37,365 nucleotides of DNA, from NCBI GenBank assembly GCA_018817515.1, contig JAHIUD010000103.1, forward strand, positions 1 to 37,365. The letters run 5' to 3'. Of this stretch, positions 27,742-35,975 are shown one piece after another. The notes under the pieces were generated by a model that worked only from the letters and a program-made list of their open reading frames with translations, did not search any database and was not told where the DNA came from. Position 1 is the stretch's first letter. Every line of letters starts with the position of its first letter. This DNA comes from Pseudomonadota bacterium (GTDB taxonomy: Bacteria; Desulfobacterota; Desulfovibrionia; Desulfovibrionales; Desulfovibrionaceae). Both the position numbers and the translations under genes were made by a program.

Positions 27742-28866
27742 ATGGCCAGCAAAGTCTACTTCTGGAATCTGCGCGCCAGCATGAAGGCCCCCTACGACCA
27801 GCGCATCCATCGCCTGCTCGAGCGCACAGGCTTTGCCGGGCACGTGGCCAGCGGCGAGCTCGCGGCGGTAAAAATCCACTTCGGCGAGCGCGGGGTGACC
27901 GGCCACGTGCAGCCACTCATGGTCCGGCCCATCCTGGCGGAGCTCACCCGCGCCGGGGCCAGGCCCTTCTTGACCGACGCCAGCACCCTCTACGTGGGCC
28001 AGCGCGGCGAGGCCGTGAGCCACGCCATGCAGGCCGCCCTGCACGGCTACGACCCGCTGCTGATGGGCGCGCCGGTGATCATCGCCGACGGGCTCAAGGG
28101 CGCCTCCCAGGTGGCCCTGCCCGTGCACGGCGGCAAGCACTTCAAGGAAGCCTTCATCGCGGCGGATATCGCCGAGGCCGACCTGCTCGTGTCCATCAAC
28201 CACCTGAAGGGCCACGAACTGGCGGGCTTTGGCGGCGCGCTGAAAAACATCGGCATGGGCGCGGCCAGCAAGCAGGGCAAGATGCAGCAGCACGTCACCA
28301 CCGGCCCCCTGGTGGACGAGGCGGCCTGCAAGGGCTGCGGCGCCTGCGTCGGCATCTGCGCGGCCCAGGCCTTGGCTCTGCTGGATGGCCTGGACGGCAA
28401 ACCGCATGTGTTGCTGAACCTCGACGCCTGCCGTGGCTGCGGCGCCTGCTTCCTGGCCTGCAAGAACGGCGGGCTCACCATCAACTGGCAGACCGACGTG
28501 GCGGAATTCCTGGAGCGCATGATGGAGTACGCGGCGGCGGTCCTGCTCTCGCGCCCCAAGCCCAGCCTGCACATCTCCTTTGTCACCAACGTCACCCCGG
28601 ACTGCGACTGCATGGGCTTTTCCGACGCGCCCATCTGCCCGGACATCGGCGTCCTGGCCTCCCTTGACCCCGTGGCCATCGACCAGGCCGGTATCGACCT
28701 GGTGAACAAGGCCGAACCCCTGTGGCCCAGCCACCTGCCCAAGGGCCTCAAGGCCGGGCAGGACAAGTTTCTGGCGATGCGGCCCAACCTGCCCCCGGCC
28801 ATGGGGCTGGATTATGCCGAGGACCTGGGCCTGGGCAGCCGGGAATACGAACTGGTGGCCCTGTAA
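27742..28866 (+). CDS. DUF362 protein with two [4Fe-4S] ferredoxin motifs
   Basis: This 374-residue protein begins MASKVYFWNLRASMKAPYDQR and carries the DUF362 fold, with VKIHFGERGVTGHVQP (residues about 35-50), FLTDASTLYVGQR and LKGHELAGFGGALKNIGMGAASKQGK. It is followed by two clusters, CKGCGACVGIC (near 196) and CRGCGACFLAC (near 235). A final CDCMGFSDAPICPDIGVLAS segment adds Cys residues. The family's reaction is not established; electron transfer is clear from the motifs. The start has AAGGAG at good spacing. Any open-frame extension upstream of 27742 is not coding. It is likely co-transcribed with the Cys-rich gene before it. Confidence 0.88.
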   Translation: MASKVYFWNLRASMKAPYDQRIHRLLERTGFAGHVASGELAAVKIHFGERGVTGHVQPLMVRPILAELTRAGARPFLTDASTLYVGQRGEAVSHAMQAALHGYDPLLMGAPVIIADGLKGASQVALPVHGGKHFKEAFIAADIAEADLLVSINHLKGHELAGFGGALKNIGMGAASKQGKMQQHVTTGPLVDEAACKGCGACVGICAAQALALLDGLDGKPHVLLNLDACRGCGACFLACKNGGLTINWQTDVAEFLERMMEYAAAVLLSRPKPSLHISFVTNVTPDCDCMGFSDAPICPDIGVLASLDPVAIDQAGIDLVNKAEPLWPSHLPKGLKAGQDKFLAMRPNLPPAMGLDYAEDLGLGSREYELVAL

Positions 28867-28903
28867 CCACACCCGAGCGCCAAGCAAAGCCCGGGTCGGC
28901 CCC

Positions 28904-28932
28904 TTGACGCGTTTGGTCAGCGGGCGCACAAT
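28904..28932 (+). promoter_or_regulatory. Candidate promoter for the CBS-domain gene
   Basis: TTGACG (28904-28909, 5/6) and CACAAT (28927-28932, 4/6) are 17 bases apart. Transcription would begin near 28939, about 45 bases before the ATG at 28984. Confidence 0.5.
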
Positions 28933-28983
28933 AAACGCACAACCGCCTCCCCTGGCGCGGTCCCTAACCCTGGAGGTGCCGCC

Positions 28984-29517
28984 ATGCGTATCGAACAGAT
29001 CATGCGCCACGACCCCACCCGCGTCGGCCCGGACGAGCCCGTATCCCGGATCATCGAATGGTACGCCAACCCCGGCAACCGCTCACGCTACACCTACGTT
29101 GTCGACACGCAGGGCATGCTCGTCGGCGTTGTCACCATGCTGGAGCTGCTGGGGCTGTTCTTCACCCCGGAGATGGTGGACGGGCACGAGGGCGGCAAGA
29201 TCAGCGAGGTCGAGGTGGTGCGCAAGCTCCAACATTCCCTCAAGGCCAACAAGGACAAGCCCGTGCGCGAGATCATGCGCACCGACCTGCCTACCGTGCG
29301 CGCCTCGGACTTCATCCTGAACGCCCGCCAGCTCCTGCGCGAACGCAAGATCCGCGCACTGCCCGTTGTCGACGGCCAAGGCGTGCTCGTGGGCGAAGTG
29401 ACCCGGCGCGTGCTCGTGCGCCTGCTGGACAACCTCCTGCGCGACCCGGACCTGTTCAACATCAAGAAGGACAGCAAGAAGCTCTTCGAAACCACCAGCG
29501 AGTTCTTCATCGGGTAA
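28984..29517 (+). CDS. CBS-domain pair protein
   Basis: This 177-residue soluble protein is made almost only of a tandem CBS pair (Bateman module). CBS1 starts MRIEQIMRHDPTRVGPDEPVSRI and reads VVDTQGMLVGVVTMLELLGLF; CBS2 starts VREIMRTDLPTVRASDFI and reads ALPVVDGQGVLVGEVTRRVLVRLL. These modules bind adenine nucleotides or S-adenosylmethionine and act as sensors. No effector domain is attached, so it would act on a partner that cannot be named. GGAGG lies six bases before the ATG. Repeat copy 3 begins 21 bases after its stop. Confidence 0.9.
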   Translation: MRIEQIMRHDPTRVGPDEPVSRIIEWYANPGNRSRYTYVVDTQGMLVGVVTMLELLGLFFTPEMVDGHEGGKISEVEVVRKLQHSLKANKDKPVREIMRTDLPTVRASDFILNARQLLRERKIRALPVVDGQGVLVGEVTRRVLVRLLDNLLRDPDLFNIKKDSKKLFETTSEFFIG

Positions 29518-29538
29518 GCCACCAGTCAGGGGCGCTGC

Positions 29539-29802
29539 GCCTCCGGCGGCTGTGGGGCCTGAGGCCCCCCAGACCCCCCCATTAAGCCGAAAGGGCTGTT
29601 TCAGGAGGAACCTGAAACAGCCCTTTCGGCTTGTGTGAGTCATGGGAGAACTTTCTGGTGTCTTTGCCAAGGCTCAAAAAGGGGCCAACCGTGTTCGGAT
29701 TTCCGAGGGTCTCCCCTCGAAAATCCGAACACATTGTTTGCGGCCAGCCAAGTCTTGCCCTCTGCCCCGGCCACCCCTGGCCTAGGCCAATGGGGGGGCC
29801 GG
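29539..29802 (+). repeat. Composite hairpin repeat, copy 3
   Basis: Same order as copy 1: GCCTCCGGCGGCTG; hairpin L GGGGCC/GGCCCC at 29554-29568; hairpin A at 29586-29630, identical arms and loop, here extended to 22 bp by AA/TT; spacer with CATGGGAGA and AAAAGGGGCCAACC; hairpin B at 29691-29732, outer arms GTGTTCGGAT / ATCCGAACAC, inner 9 bp with one C-A mismatch, loop TCTC. Then come CCTCTGCCC, GGCCAATGG and the right end. It lies between the convergent CBS and CobQ-fusion genes. Confidence 0.9.
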
Positions 29803-29828
29803 GGGCAGCGCCCCTGGCGGCCAAAGGT

Positions 29829-32606
29829 CTAGCCCAGCAGGCTGCCGGGCCGTGTGAGGCCGAGGGTCTGGTACACGCGTTTCATGTCCAGGTGTTGGCG
29901 CAGGGCAGCGGCGAGGCGTTCCAGGGCGGGTTCCAGGCCGAAGCGGGTCTGCGGGTCGCGCAGGGGTTTGAGTCCTTTGGCTTGGCGCAGGTCGTCGAGG
30001 AAGGCGCGCCGGAAGGCGTCCTCGTCGAAGACGCCGTGCAGGTAGGTGCCCCATATTCGCGGCAGGGAGCGCGGCAAGCCGCTTGGGGCCTCGAGGCCGA
30101 AGGAGAGCGGCCGGCCTGTGGAGTCCTGGGCCAGGGGCAGGGCTTGCTGTCCGGGCGTGTCGACGATCTCGGTCTGGCCGTGGTGGATCTCGTAGCCGGT
30201 GAGGGTTTGGCTGGTGCGCAGGCAGGTGGCGCTCATGCGTGTGAGGGTCTTGTCGCGTTCGAGGGTGGTGACGAGCGGCAGCAGGCCGAATCCGTCGGCG
30301 CTTTTCTGGCTGGATTCGAGGCCGAGCGGGTCGTCCACGCGCAGGCCGAGCATTTGCAGGCCCGCGCAGATGCCGATGATGCTGGTGGAGTCCGGCAGCC
30401 CGCGCAGTGCGGCGGCAAAGCCAGCGCCGCGCAGGGCCCGCATGTCCTCGATGGTGTTTTTGCTGCCGGGCAGGATCACGGCGTCCGGGGTCTTTCCGTC
30501 GGGGGCGAGTTCGCGCACATCGTGGACGAGGCGCAGGCGCACGTCGGGTTCTGCGGCCAGGGGGTCCAGGTCGTTGAAGTTGGAGATGCGCTGCGGGACC
30601 ACAACCGCGATATCAAGTGAATCTGGATGCTTGCTGTTTTTGTCTGCAACGGTGTTGCGGATGCCGAGGGAGTCCTCCTCGGGCAGGGCCAGGTCGTGCA
30701 GGTAGGGCACCACGCCGAGCACGGGCCGCCCGGTGCGGCGGTAGAGGAAATCCAGGGCGGGCGTGAGGATGCTGGCGTCGCCCCGGAACTTGTTCAGCAC
30801 ATGGCCCACGACCAGGGCGCGCTCCTCGGGGTCCAGGATGTCGAAGGTGCCGGAGAGCGCGGCAAAGACCCCGCCCCGGTCGATGTCGCCCACGAGGAGC
30901 ACCTTGGCGCCCGCGTGCCGGGCCATGGCCATGTTCACGATGTCCTGGTGCTTCAGGTTGACCTCGGCGGGCGAGCCCGCGCCCTCCAGCACCATGAGCC
31001 CGTGCTCCGCCGCGAGGGAGTCGTAGGCGCTCGTGGCGGCGCGCCAGGCCTCGGGCTTGTAGGCGTGGTACTCTTGCACGTTCATCTGGCCCACGGGGCG
31101 GCCCAGGATGACCACCTGGGAGCCGGTGTCGCCGGTGGGCTTGAGAAGCACCGGGTTCATGCGCACGTCCGGGGTGAGGCGGCAGGCCTGGGCCTGGGTG
31201 GCCTGAGCCCGGCCTATCTCGCCTCCCCCTGCGCCCTTGTCAGGCGTTACGGCGGAGTTGTTGGACATGTTCTGGGCCTTGAAGGGCGCGACGTCGAAGC
31301 CGTCCTCCAGGAGGATGCGGCACAGGCCCGCGGCCAGCACGCTTTTCCCTGCGTTGGAGCAGGTGCCCTGGATCATCACCGCCGGGGTCCTTCGGACCTT
31401 TATGGGGGAGGGCGCCTTGATGACGCCGGAGAAGCGCCCCAGGGCGTCCACCAGCCGGACGTTTTCGTCCTTTGTGCGCACGGCGATGCGGAAATAGCTG
31501 TCGTCCAGGCCTTCGAAGTTGGCGCACAGGCGCAGGGCCAGGCCTTCGGAGAGCAGGCGCTCGAACAGGGGCTGAGCGGTCATGCCCACGCGGTCCAGGC
31601 GGCAGAGCAGGAAGTTGGCGTTGCCCGGGAACACCCGCAGGCCGGGAATCTCGCGCAGCTCCTTGGTGAGCGCCTCGCGCAGGGAGGCCACCTCGCGCAC
31701 GGTGCGCTGCTGGTAGTCCAGGTCGCGCAGGGCCCGCGCGCCCACGCGCTGGGCCAGGGTGCCGACGTTCCAGGCGGGCAGCCTGCGGCGCAGGCGGGCG
31801 ATGGTCTCCGGCGCGCCGAAGCACAGGCCCAGGCGCAGGCCCGGCAGGGCGTAGAATTTCGTCAGCGACGACAGCACGATGACGTTGTCCGGCCGCAGGC
31901 GCACCAGCCTGCCAGCCCCGACAGCAGCGCCGGGCTCGCGGCCCGTGCCCTCGTTTTCAATGCCCGGCACGAAATCGGCGAAGCTCTCGTCCACCACGAA
32001 CAGGCTGGCCGGAAAGGCCTTGGCCAGGTCGCGCACGTGGCGCGCGGGGATGACCACGCCCGTGGGGTTGTTGGGGCTGGTGAGCATGACCACTGCCGGG
32101 GCGGCGGGCGTGAGCATCCCGGCCAGGCGCTCCAGGTCCGGCGCGAAGAGGTCCTGGGCGCGGCAGGCCAGCGTCTCGACAGTCAGCCCGGCCAGGCGGC
32201 AGCAGCGGTCCACGTCCACGTAGGCGGGCACCGGAATGATGGCCCGCTTGAGACCCATGCGCGCGGCCAGGTTGCAGACCGCGGGCAGGAGTTCGGAGGC
32301 GCCGTTTCCGGCCAGGGCCTGGGTGGGCCAAACCTTGTAACGCTCGCAGGCGGCCAGGGTCAGGTCCGCGGCCTCGGGGTCCGGGTAGTGGACCACATCC
32401 GTCAGGGAGCTGGCGATCTCCTCGGCCAGCCAGGACGGCGGGCCAAGGGGGTTGATGCTGGCGGAGAAGTCCACCAGTTCGCCGGGCCGGACGCCTGCGC
32501 GTTCGGTGAGCTTGTGCACGTTGCCGCCGTGGGCGTAGCGGTCGGTCTCGGTCTGCTGGCGCTGGCCTGCGGAAGGGGCCAGGCCGCTCAGGGTATTCTG
32601 GCGCAT
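29829..32606 (-). CDS. cobQ: Fusion of CobD-like PLP decarboxylase and cobyric acid synthase (CobQ)
   Basis: One 925-residue protein holds two cobamide enzymes. Residues about 25-385 are a fold-type I PLP enzyme of the CobD/HisC group: HGGNVHKL at the start, SPNNPTG near 174, and SSLTKFYALPGLRLG with PLP-binding Lys250. CobD makes the aminopropanol phosphate linker from threonine phosphate. Residues about 410-925 are CobQ, which amidates adenosyl-cobyrinate a,c-diamide to cobyric acid. They show P-loop GTCSNAGKS (414-422), LVGDIDRGGVFA, the glutaminase nucleophile Cys747 in GICAGLQMLG, and His857 in YLHGVF. All key residues are present. ATG 32606 has AAGGAG upstream; the open frame to 32783 overlaps the neighbouring gene. 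No cobalamin riboswitch is visible upstream. Confidence 0.92.
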   Translation of the reverse strand: MRQNTLSGLAPSAGQRQQTETDRYAHGGNVHKLTERAGVRPGELVDFSASINPLGPPSWLAEEIASSLTDVVHYPDPEAADLTLAACERYKVWPTQALAGNGASELLPAVCNLAARMGLKRAIIPVPAYVDVDRCCRLAGLTVETLACRAQDLFAPDLERLAGMLTPAAPAVVMLTSPNNPTGVVIPARHVRDLAKAFPASLFVVDESFADFVPGIENEGTGREPGAAVGAGRLVRLRPDNVIVLSSLTKFYALPGLRLGLCFGAPETIARLRRRLPAWNVGTLAQRVGARALRDLDYQQRTVREVASLREALTKELREIPGLRVFPGNANFLLCRLDRVGMTAQPLFERLLSEGLALRLCANFEGLDDSYFRIAVRTKDENVRLVDALGRFSGVIKAPSPIKVRRTPAVMIQGTCSNAGKSVLAAGLCRILLEDGFDVAPFKAQNMSNNSAVTPDKGAGGGEIGRAQATQAQACRLTPDVRMNPVLLKPTGDTGSQVVILGRPVGQMNVQEYHAYKPEAWRAATSAYDSLAAEHGLMVLEGAGSPAEVNLKHQDIVNMAMARHAGAKVLLVGDIDRGGVFAALSGTFDILDPEERALVVGHVLNKFRGDASILTPALDFLYRRTGRPVLGVVPYLHDLALPEEDSLGIRNTVADKNSKHPDSLDIAVVVPQRISNFNDLDPLAAEPDVRLRLVHDVRELAPDGKTPDAVILPGSKNTIEDMRALRGAGFAAALRGLPDSTSIIGICAGLQMLGLRVDDPLGLESSQKSADGFGLLPLVTTLERDKTLTRMSATCLRTSQTLTGYEIHHGQTEIVDTPGQQALPLAQDSTGRPLSFGLEAPSGLPRSLPRIWGTYLHGVFDEDAFRRAFLDDLRQAKGLKPLRDPQTRFGLEPALERLAAALRQHLDMKRVYQTLGLTRPGSLLG

Positions 32607-32728
32607 GGGCGCTCCTTGGCGAAGTTGGTGGCAAAGGTGTGGACGCTGCCTGCATGATGTAGCCCGGATGCGGCGTGTGGGCAAGGCGGACGAAAACCGT
32701 GCGCCCGCAGGCGGCAAGTTGCAGGCGG

Positions 32729-33676
32729 CTACCCGAAGGCGGCCACAGGCTGCGGTGAGCAGGCGGGCTGCCTGCTCCCGCACCAGGTGGGGGGCGGGTC
32801 GCCTGCCAGGGCGGCGGCCATGCCCTGGCGCTGGGCGGCAAGGGCGCGCACCAGGGGCTCGTTGTCGCCGTCATGCTGGATGTCCGGCAACTGCGAGGGG
32901 TCAAGCTCCAGGGACACCGTCCCCGTGTATCGCGCCTGGCCAAGCCGGGCCAGGAACGGGCCCAGCGGAAGCACGCCCTGGCCGGGCGGCAGGTGCTCGG
33001 TGTAGCCCGAGGCGTCGGAAAAGTGCACATGCCTGAACAGCCCCGGCGGGACCTTGTCCAGGTCCGTCAGCACGTCTCGGTCGGACACCCCCAGGTGGCA
33101 GACGTCGAGCGTCAGGCCCAGGCCCTTGGCCCGACACTCCGCCAGGAGCTCGGCGAGGTTGTCCTTGGCGAACAGCCCGCCGCCCCCGAGGTTGGACGAC
33201 CAGGGCAGGTTCTCCAGGGAAAGGCTGACGCCCGGGGCCACATCCAGCAGGCGGGGCAGGTCCACGGCGCGGGAGAACCAGCGGGTCTGGATGGCGTCGC
33301 GGATGGTCCCGGCGGGCGGGTGCAGGGTCACATGGACGTTGTGGCCGTTCTCGGCGCAGACCAGCCCGCCCGCAAGATCAACGGCGGCGCGCCAGGCGTT
33401 CAGGTGCCCGCCCCAGGCGCTCCAGTTGCGAAAGGGCGCATGCACCACGCGCACCGGGCAGATGGCGTGGGCGGCCTCAACCTCCGCGCCGGGCGCGATC
33501 TTCGGCGAACCCATGACCAGGTCCAGCCCGGCAAAGCCCGCAGCGCGGGCAATGGCGGCAATCTGCGGCAGGGGCAGATGGAACAGGCAGCCCGTGGACA
33601 TGACGACCAGCGGGAGCGGCCTGTCCTGTGCTGGCCTGTCGTGAGAGGCTGCCTGGGTGTGCGCGGGCTCGTCCAT
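32729..33676 (-). CDS. TIM-barrel protein, sugar-phosphate isomerase/AP-endonuclease-2 family
   Basis: This 315-residue protein belongs to the xylose-isomerase-like TIM barrel family, with likely metal ligands spread as SLENLPW (Glu), LTLDVCHLGVSD (Asp, His), HVHFSDASG (His) and VSLELDPS (Glu). Members are sugar isomerases, epimerases or endonuclease IV; the specific reaction is not readable. The start is uncertain: ATG 33676 has GGAG too close, and ATG 33601 (MSTGCLFHLPLPQ) starts right at the barrel. The first 25 residues look like a loose leader. It lies upstream of the cobamide fusion on the same strand, about 120 bases away. That neighbourhood hints at cobamide metabolism, but this is only context. 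Confidence 0.78.
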   Translation of the reverse strand: MDEPAHTQAASHDRPAQDRPLPLVVMSTGCLFHLPLPQIAAIARAAGFAGLDLVMGSPKIAPGAEVEAAHAICPVRVVHAPFRNWSAWGGHLNAWRAAVDLAGGLVCAENGHNVHVTLHPPAGTIRDAIQTRWFSRAVDLPRLLDVAPGVSLSLENLPWSSNLGGGGLFAKDNLAELLAECRAKGLGLTLDVCHLGVSDRDVLTDLDKVPPGLFRHVHFSDASGYTEHLPPGQGVLPLGPFLARLGQARYTGTVSLELDPSQLPDIQHDGDNEPLVRALAAQRQGMAAALAGDPPPTWCGSRQPACSPQPVAAFG

Positions 33677-33833
33677 GCTCCGGTTTAGGCACCACGCGGG
33701 TCAAGTCTCAACGCAAATCCGGGGAACGGCGGACAGGCGTTGGTGAACGGCGGCCCGTTGCGGCGAGCGTTATCGGGCCGAGGCAAAGACCCTGGGCAGC
33801 GGCCACGCCCGGCACACTGCCCGGGCCTCCGGG

Positions 33834-33862
33834 TTGACAAAACCCGCAGGCACGCGAATATT
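33834..33862 (+). promoter_or_regulatory. Sigma-70 promoter for queD-dtd
   Basis: TTGACA (33834-33839, perfect) and AATATT (33857-33862, 4/6) are 17 bases apart. The start point would be near 33869, about 40 bases ahead of ATG 33911. No preQ1 riboswitch fold could be drawn in this short leader. Confidence 0.6.
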
Positions 33863-33910
33863 TCCAGAGTCAGCGCACACAGCGGCCCAAGCGGCCGGGG
33901 AGGTTACACA

Positions 33911-34300
33911 ATGGCCGGAAAATGGCGACTCACCGTGGACGAGGCCTTCTGCGCCTCGCACCAGCTGCGCAACTACAACGGCAAGTGCGAGCACCTGCAC
34001 GGGCACAACTTCGGCGTCACCGTCGAGGTGGAGGGCGGCGACCTCGATCCCGCCGTGGAGATCCTGGTGGACTTCGGCGAGCTCAAGCGTCTCACGCGGG
34101 AGGCCGTCGGCGCGCTGGACCACAGCCACCTGAACGACCTGCCCGCCTTTTCTGAGCGCAACCCCTCCAGCGAGAACCTGGCCCGGCATCTGTACCAGGA
34201 GATCAAGGACAGGCTGGTGGTGGCCGCGCCGCACGTGCGCCTCGCCAGCGTCAGCGTGTCCGAGAAGGGCACCTCGCGCGCGACGTACATGGAGGACTGA
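33911..34300 (+). CDS. queD: 6-carboxy-5,6,7,8-tetrahydropterin synthase (queuosine/archaeosine pathway)
   Basis: This 129-residue PTPS-family enzyme converts dihydroneopterin triphosphate to 6-carboxytetrahydropterin, the second step toward 7-deazaguanine. The signature FCASHQLRNYNGKCEHLHGHNFGV (residues about 12-35) holds the zinc-binding His residues and the catalytic Cys of the CxxxHGH motif that marks QueD. LDHSHLNDLPAFSERNPSSENLA and a C-terminal SVSEKGTSRATY complete the family pattern. ATG 33911 has GGGAGG eight bases upstream; the open frame from 33740 is a leader without such a site. The last base of the stop is the first base of dtd (TGATG). queA in this window works later in the same pathway. 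Confidence 0.92.
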   Translation: MAGKWRLTVDEAFCASHQLRNYNGKCEHLHGHNFGVTVEVEGGDLDPAVEILVDFGELKRLTREAVGALDHSHLNDLPAFSERNPSSENLARHLYQEIKDRLVVAAPHVRLASVSVSEKGTSRATYMED

Positions 34301-34782
34301 TGCGGCTCTTGCTCCAGCGCGTGAGCCGCGCCCGAGTGGATGTGGCAGGCGCCGCCGGGCCTGTGGCGGCGGGCGGGATAGGTCCCGGCCTGCTGGTGCT
34401 GGCCGGGTTCGGCAAGGCCGACACCCTGGACCTGCCCGGCACGCGTCTGTGGACCACCCTGTGCGCCAAGCTCCTCGACCTGCGCATCTTCCCCGATGAC
34501 GCGGACAAGCTGAACCTGAGCCTCAGGGACACGGGCGGCGGGCTGTTGCTGGTGTCGCAGTTCACGCTCTACGCCGACACGCGCCGGGGCCGCAGGCCGA
34601 GCTTCAGCGCTGCCGCAGCGCCGGAGTTGGCCCGCGCGCTCTATGACCGCCTGGCGGCGGACCTGGCCGCAAGCGCACCCGGAGACTTCGCCCAAGGCGT
34701 GTTCGCAGCCGAGATGTGGCTTGATTTCGTGAACTGGGGGCCGGTGAGCATCCTGCTCGACTCGGCTGACTACGCGGACTAG
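34300..34782 (+). CDS. dtd: D-aminoacyl-tRNA deacylase
   Basis: This 160-residue chiral proofreading enzyme removes D-amino acids, and glycine from tRNA-Ala, from mischarged tRNA. The family motif LLLVSQFTLYADTRRGRRPSF (residues about 84-104) and the C-terminal Gly-cis-Pro element, here NWGPVSI, form the active site. The Gly-Pro pair is intact. It begins MRLLLQRVSRARV, the family norm. It is coupled to queD by the TGATG overlap, so both respond to the promoter upstream. It is convergent with the cyclic-nucleotide-binding gene with 26 bases between the stops. Confidence 0.93.
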   Translation: MRLLLQRVSRARVDVAGAAGPVAAGGIGPGLLVLAGFGKADTLDLPGTRLWTTLCAKLLDLRIFPDDADKLNLSLRDTGGGLLLVSQFTLYADTRRGRRPSFSAAAAPELARALYDRLAADLAASAPGDFAQGVFAAEMWLDFVNWGPVSILLDSADYAD

Positions 34783-34808
34783 GCTGCCGACGAAAACGGG
34801 GCTTACAC

Positions 34809-35303
34809 TCAGCGGGCCAGGCGCACCGGGGGCCAGGGGGCGCTCTCCGCCACCCTCTTGTTCGCCTCGCGCAGGCGTTCGGCCATGTTCTCGGCGATGG
34901 TCTGGTTGAAGGCGTTCTTCAGGGCGACCCGGTTGGACTCTTCCATGCGGTTGAACAGCGACGCATCCAGGGCCAGGCAGAGGGACGGGGTGCGGGCCTT
35001 GACCGTGGCCGAACGTGGCCCGCCGTCGATGAGGCCCATCTCGCCGAACATGTCTCCGAAACGGTTCAGCCGGTGCACCGGGATGCCCTGGTGGTTCACC
35101 TCAAGTTCGCCATGCACCATAAAGTATATCCAGGGATCGCTGGAACCCTCCAGGATGATGATCTCATCCTTCTCATATTTACGGATTTTGGACATGCGCA
35201 CCACCTCGGCCAAGAGCTCGTCCGGCAAGTGGGCCATGGTCGGAATGCTGCGCATTTGTGCTATGATTTCAGCATTTGATGGATCGAATTTGATTTCCTT
35301 CAT
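34809..35303 (-). CDS. Cyclic-nucleotide-binding domain protein
   Basis: This 164-residue protein is essentially one CNMP-binding domain: IRKYEKDEIIILEGSSDPWIYFMVHGELEV followed by the phosphate-binding cassette FGDMFGEMGLIDGGPRSATVKA, with the Glu and Arg that hold the cyclic phosphate. The C-terminal helix (NRVALKNAFNQTIAENMAERLREANKR) contains no HTH, so this is not a Crp-type transcription factor; it probably regulates a partner by contact. ATG 35303 has GGGGAA five bases upstream and a very good promoter behind it. The longer open frame to 35462 runs past that promoter and is rejected. Confidence 0.88.
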   Translation of the reverse strand: MKEIKFDPSNAEIIAQMRSIPTMAHLPDELLAEVVRMSKIRKYEKDEIIILEGSSDPWIYFMVHGELEVNHQGIPVHRLNRFGDMFGEMGLIDGGPRSATVKARTPSLCLALDASLFNRMEESNRVALKNAFNQTIAENMAERLREANKRVAESAPWPPVRLAR

Positions 35304-35337
35304 GGCATTCCCCGCAAAAATATCTACACCACGATTT

Positions 35338-35366
35338 GTTATACATCGAGAAGTTGGCGCTGGCAA
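35338..35366 (-). promoter_or_regulatory. Strong sigma-70 promoter for the CNMP gene
   Basis: On the minus strand TTGCCA (35366-35361, 5/6) and TATAAC (35343-35338, 5/6) are separated by exactly 17 bases. This matches the Sel1 promoter as the best in the window. The start point would be near 35331, leaving a leader of about 28 bases. The thioredoxin gene begins on the other strand within 75 bases, so the two are divergently arranged. Confidence 0.65.
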
Positions 35367-35439
35367 GCCGCCCGGAAATAATCTCGGCCACGCCTCCTGA
35401 GGCCTTGCGCCCGGTCGCGCCATGCTTATCCTTTTGGCC

Positions 35440-35865
35440 ATGAAACACCTCATCTGTCCCACCTGTCATGCCGTGAACCGTGCTGATGAAACACGCCTCA
35501 ACCTGGCCGTGTGCGGCAAATGCGCCCGCCCCCTGGCCGGTGTGGAGGTGCTGCACCTGGACGCGCCCCTGCTGGACCGCCTGCTGGCCAAGGACGAGCT
35601 GCCGCTCCTGGTGGACTTCTGGGCGCCGTGGTGCGGCCCGTGCAAGATGATGGCTCCGGCCTTTGAGGAGGCGGCGCGGCTGCTCGGCCCGGGCGTGCGC
35701 CTGGGCAAGGTGGACACCCAGCAGCACCAGGCGCTGGGCGCGCGCTTCCAGGTCCAGTCCATCCCCACCCTGGCGCTGTTCCGGGGCGGGCGCGAGGTGG
35801 ACCGCATGTCCGGGGCCATGCCCGCCAAGGACATCGTGGCCTGGACGCGGGGTCGGCTGGGCTAG
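35440..35865 (+). CDS. trxC: Thioredoxin 2 (TrxC-like) with N-terminal zinc finger
   Basis: This 141-residue protein has the N-terminal zinc site of Trx2, CPTC (near residue 6) and CGKC (near 26), then a thioredoxin fold with the active site WAPWCGPCKMMAP (near 62) and the cis-Pro loop SIPTLALFRGG. It reduces disulfides in the cytoplasm and is often linked to oxidative stress. Two starts are possible, ATG 35440 (MKHLICPTCH, the family norm) and ATG 35422; neither has a good ribosome site. The 25-bp tandem repeats begin 36 bases after its stop. Confidence 0.9.
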   Translation: MKHLICPTCHAVNRADETRLNLAVCGKCARPLAGVEVLHLDAPLLDRLLAKDELPLLVDFWAPWCGPCKMMAPAFEEAARLLGPGVRLGKVDTQQHQALGARFQVQSIPTLALFRGGREVDRMSGAMPAKDIVAWTRGRLG

Positions 35866-35900
35866 GCGGGTTTTAGGCCCCAGGCGGCCAGGGGCGGAAC

Positions 35901-35975
35901 CTGGGATGCCTCCGGCGGCCTGAGCCTGGGATGCCTCCGGCGGCCTGAGCCTGGGATGCCTCCGGCGGCCTGGGG
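35901..35975 (+). repeat. Three tandem 25-bp units derived from the repeat's left-end motif
   Basis: Units at 35901-35925 and 35926-35950 are identical (CTGGGATGCCTCCGGCGGCC plus TGAGC). The third (35951-35975) matches for its first 22 bases and then runs into GGGGCCTGAGGCCC, a hairpin L sequence. Each unit contains GCCTCCGGCGGC, the left end of the composite repeat. The trx 3' end therefore seems to carry its own truncated, locally amplified left module. Bases 35986-36045 hold no further feature I can support. Confidence 0.85.

Noticed and set aside
30627-32657. Plus-strand open frame of 676 residues antisense to the cobamide fusion
   Set aside because: It is a shadow of the fusion gene; His/Val/Gly-rich composition with no motif and no ribosome site.
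32607-32820. Possible cobalamin riboswitch before the CobQ fusion
   Set aside because: No B12-box consensus or the conserved core could be found, and most of the stretch codes for the end of the upstream gene.
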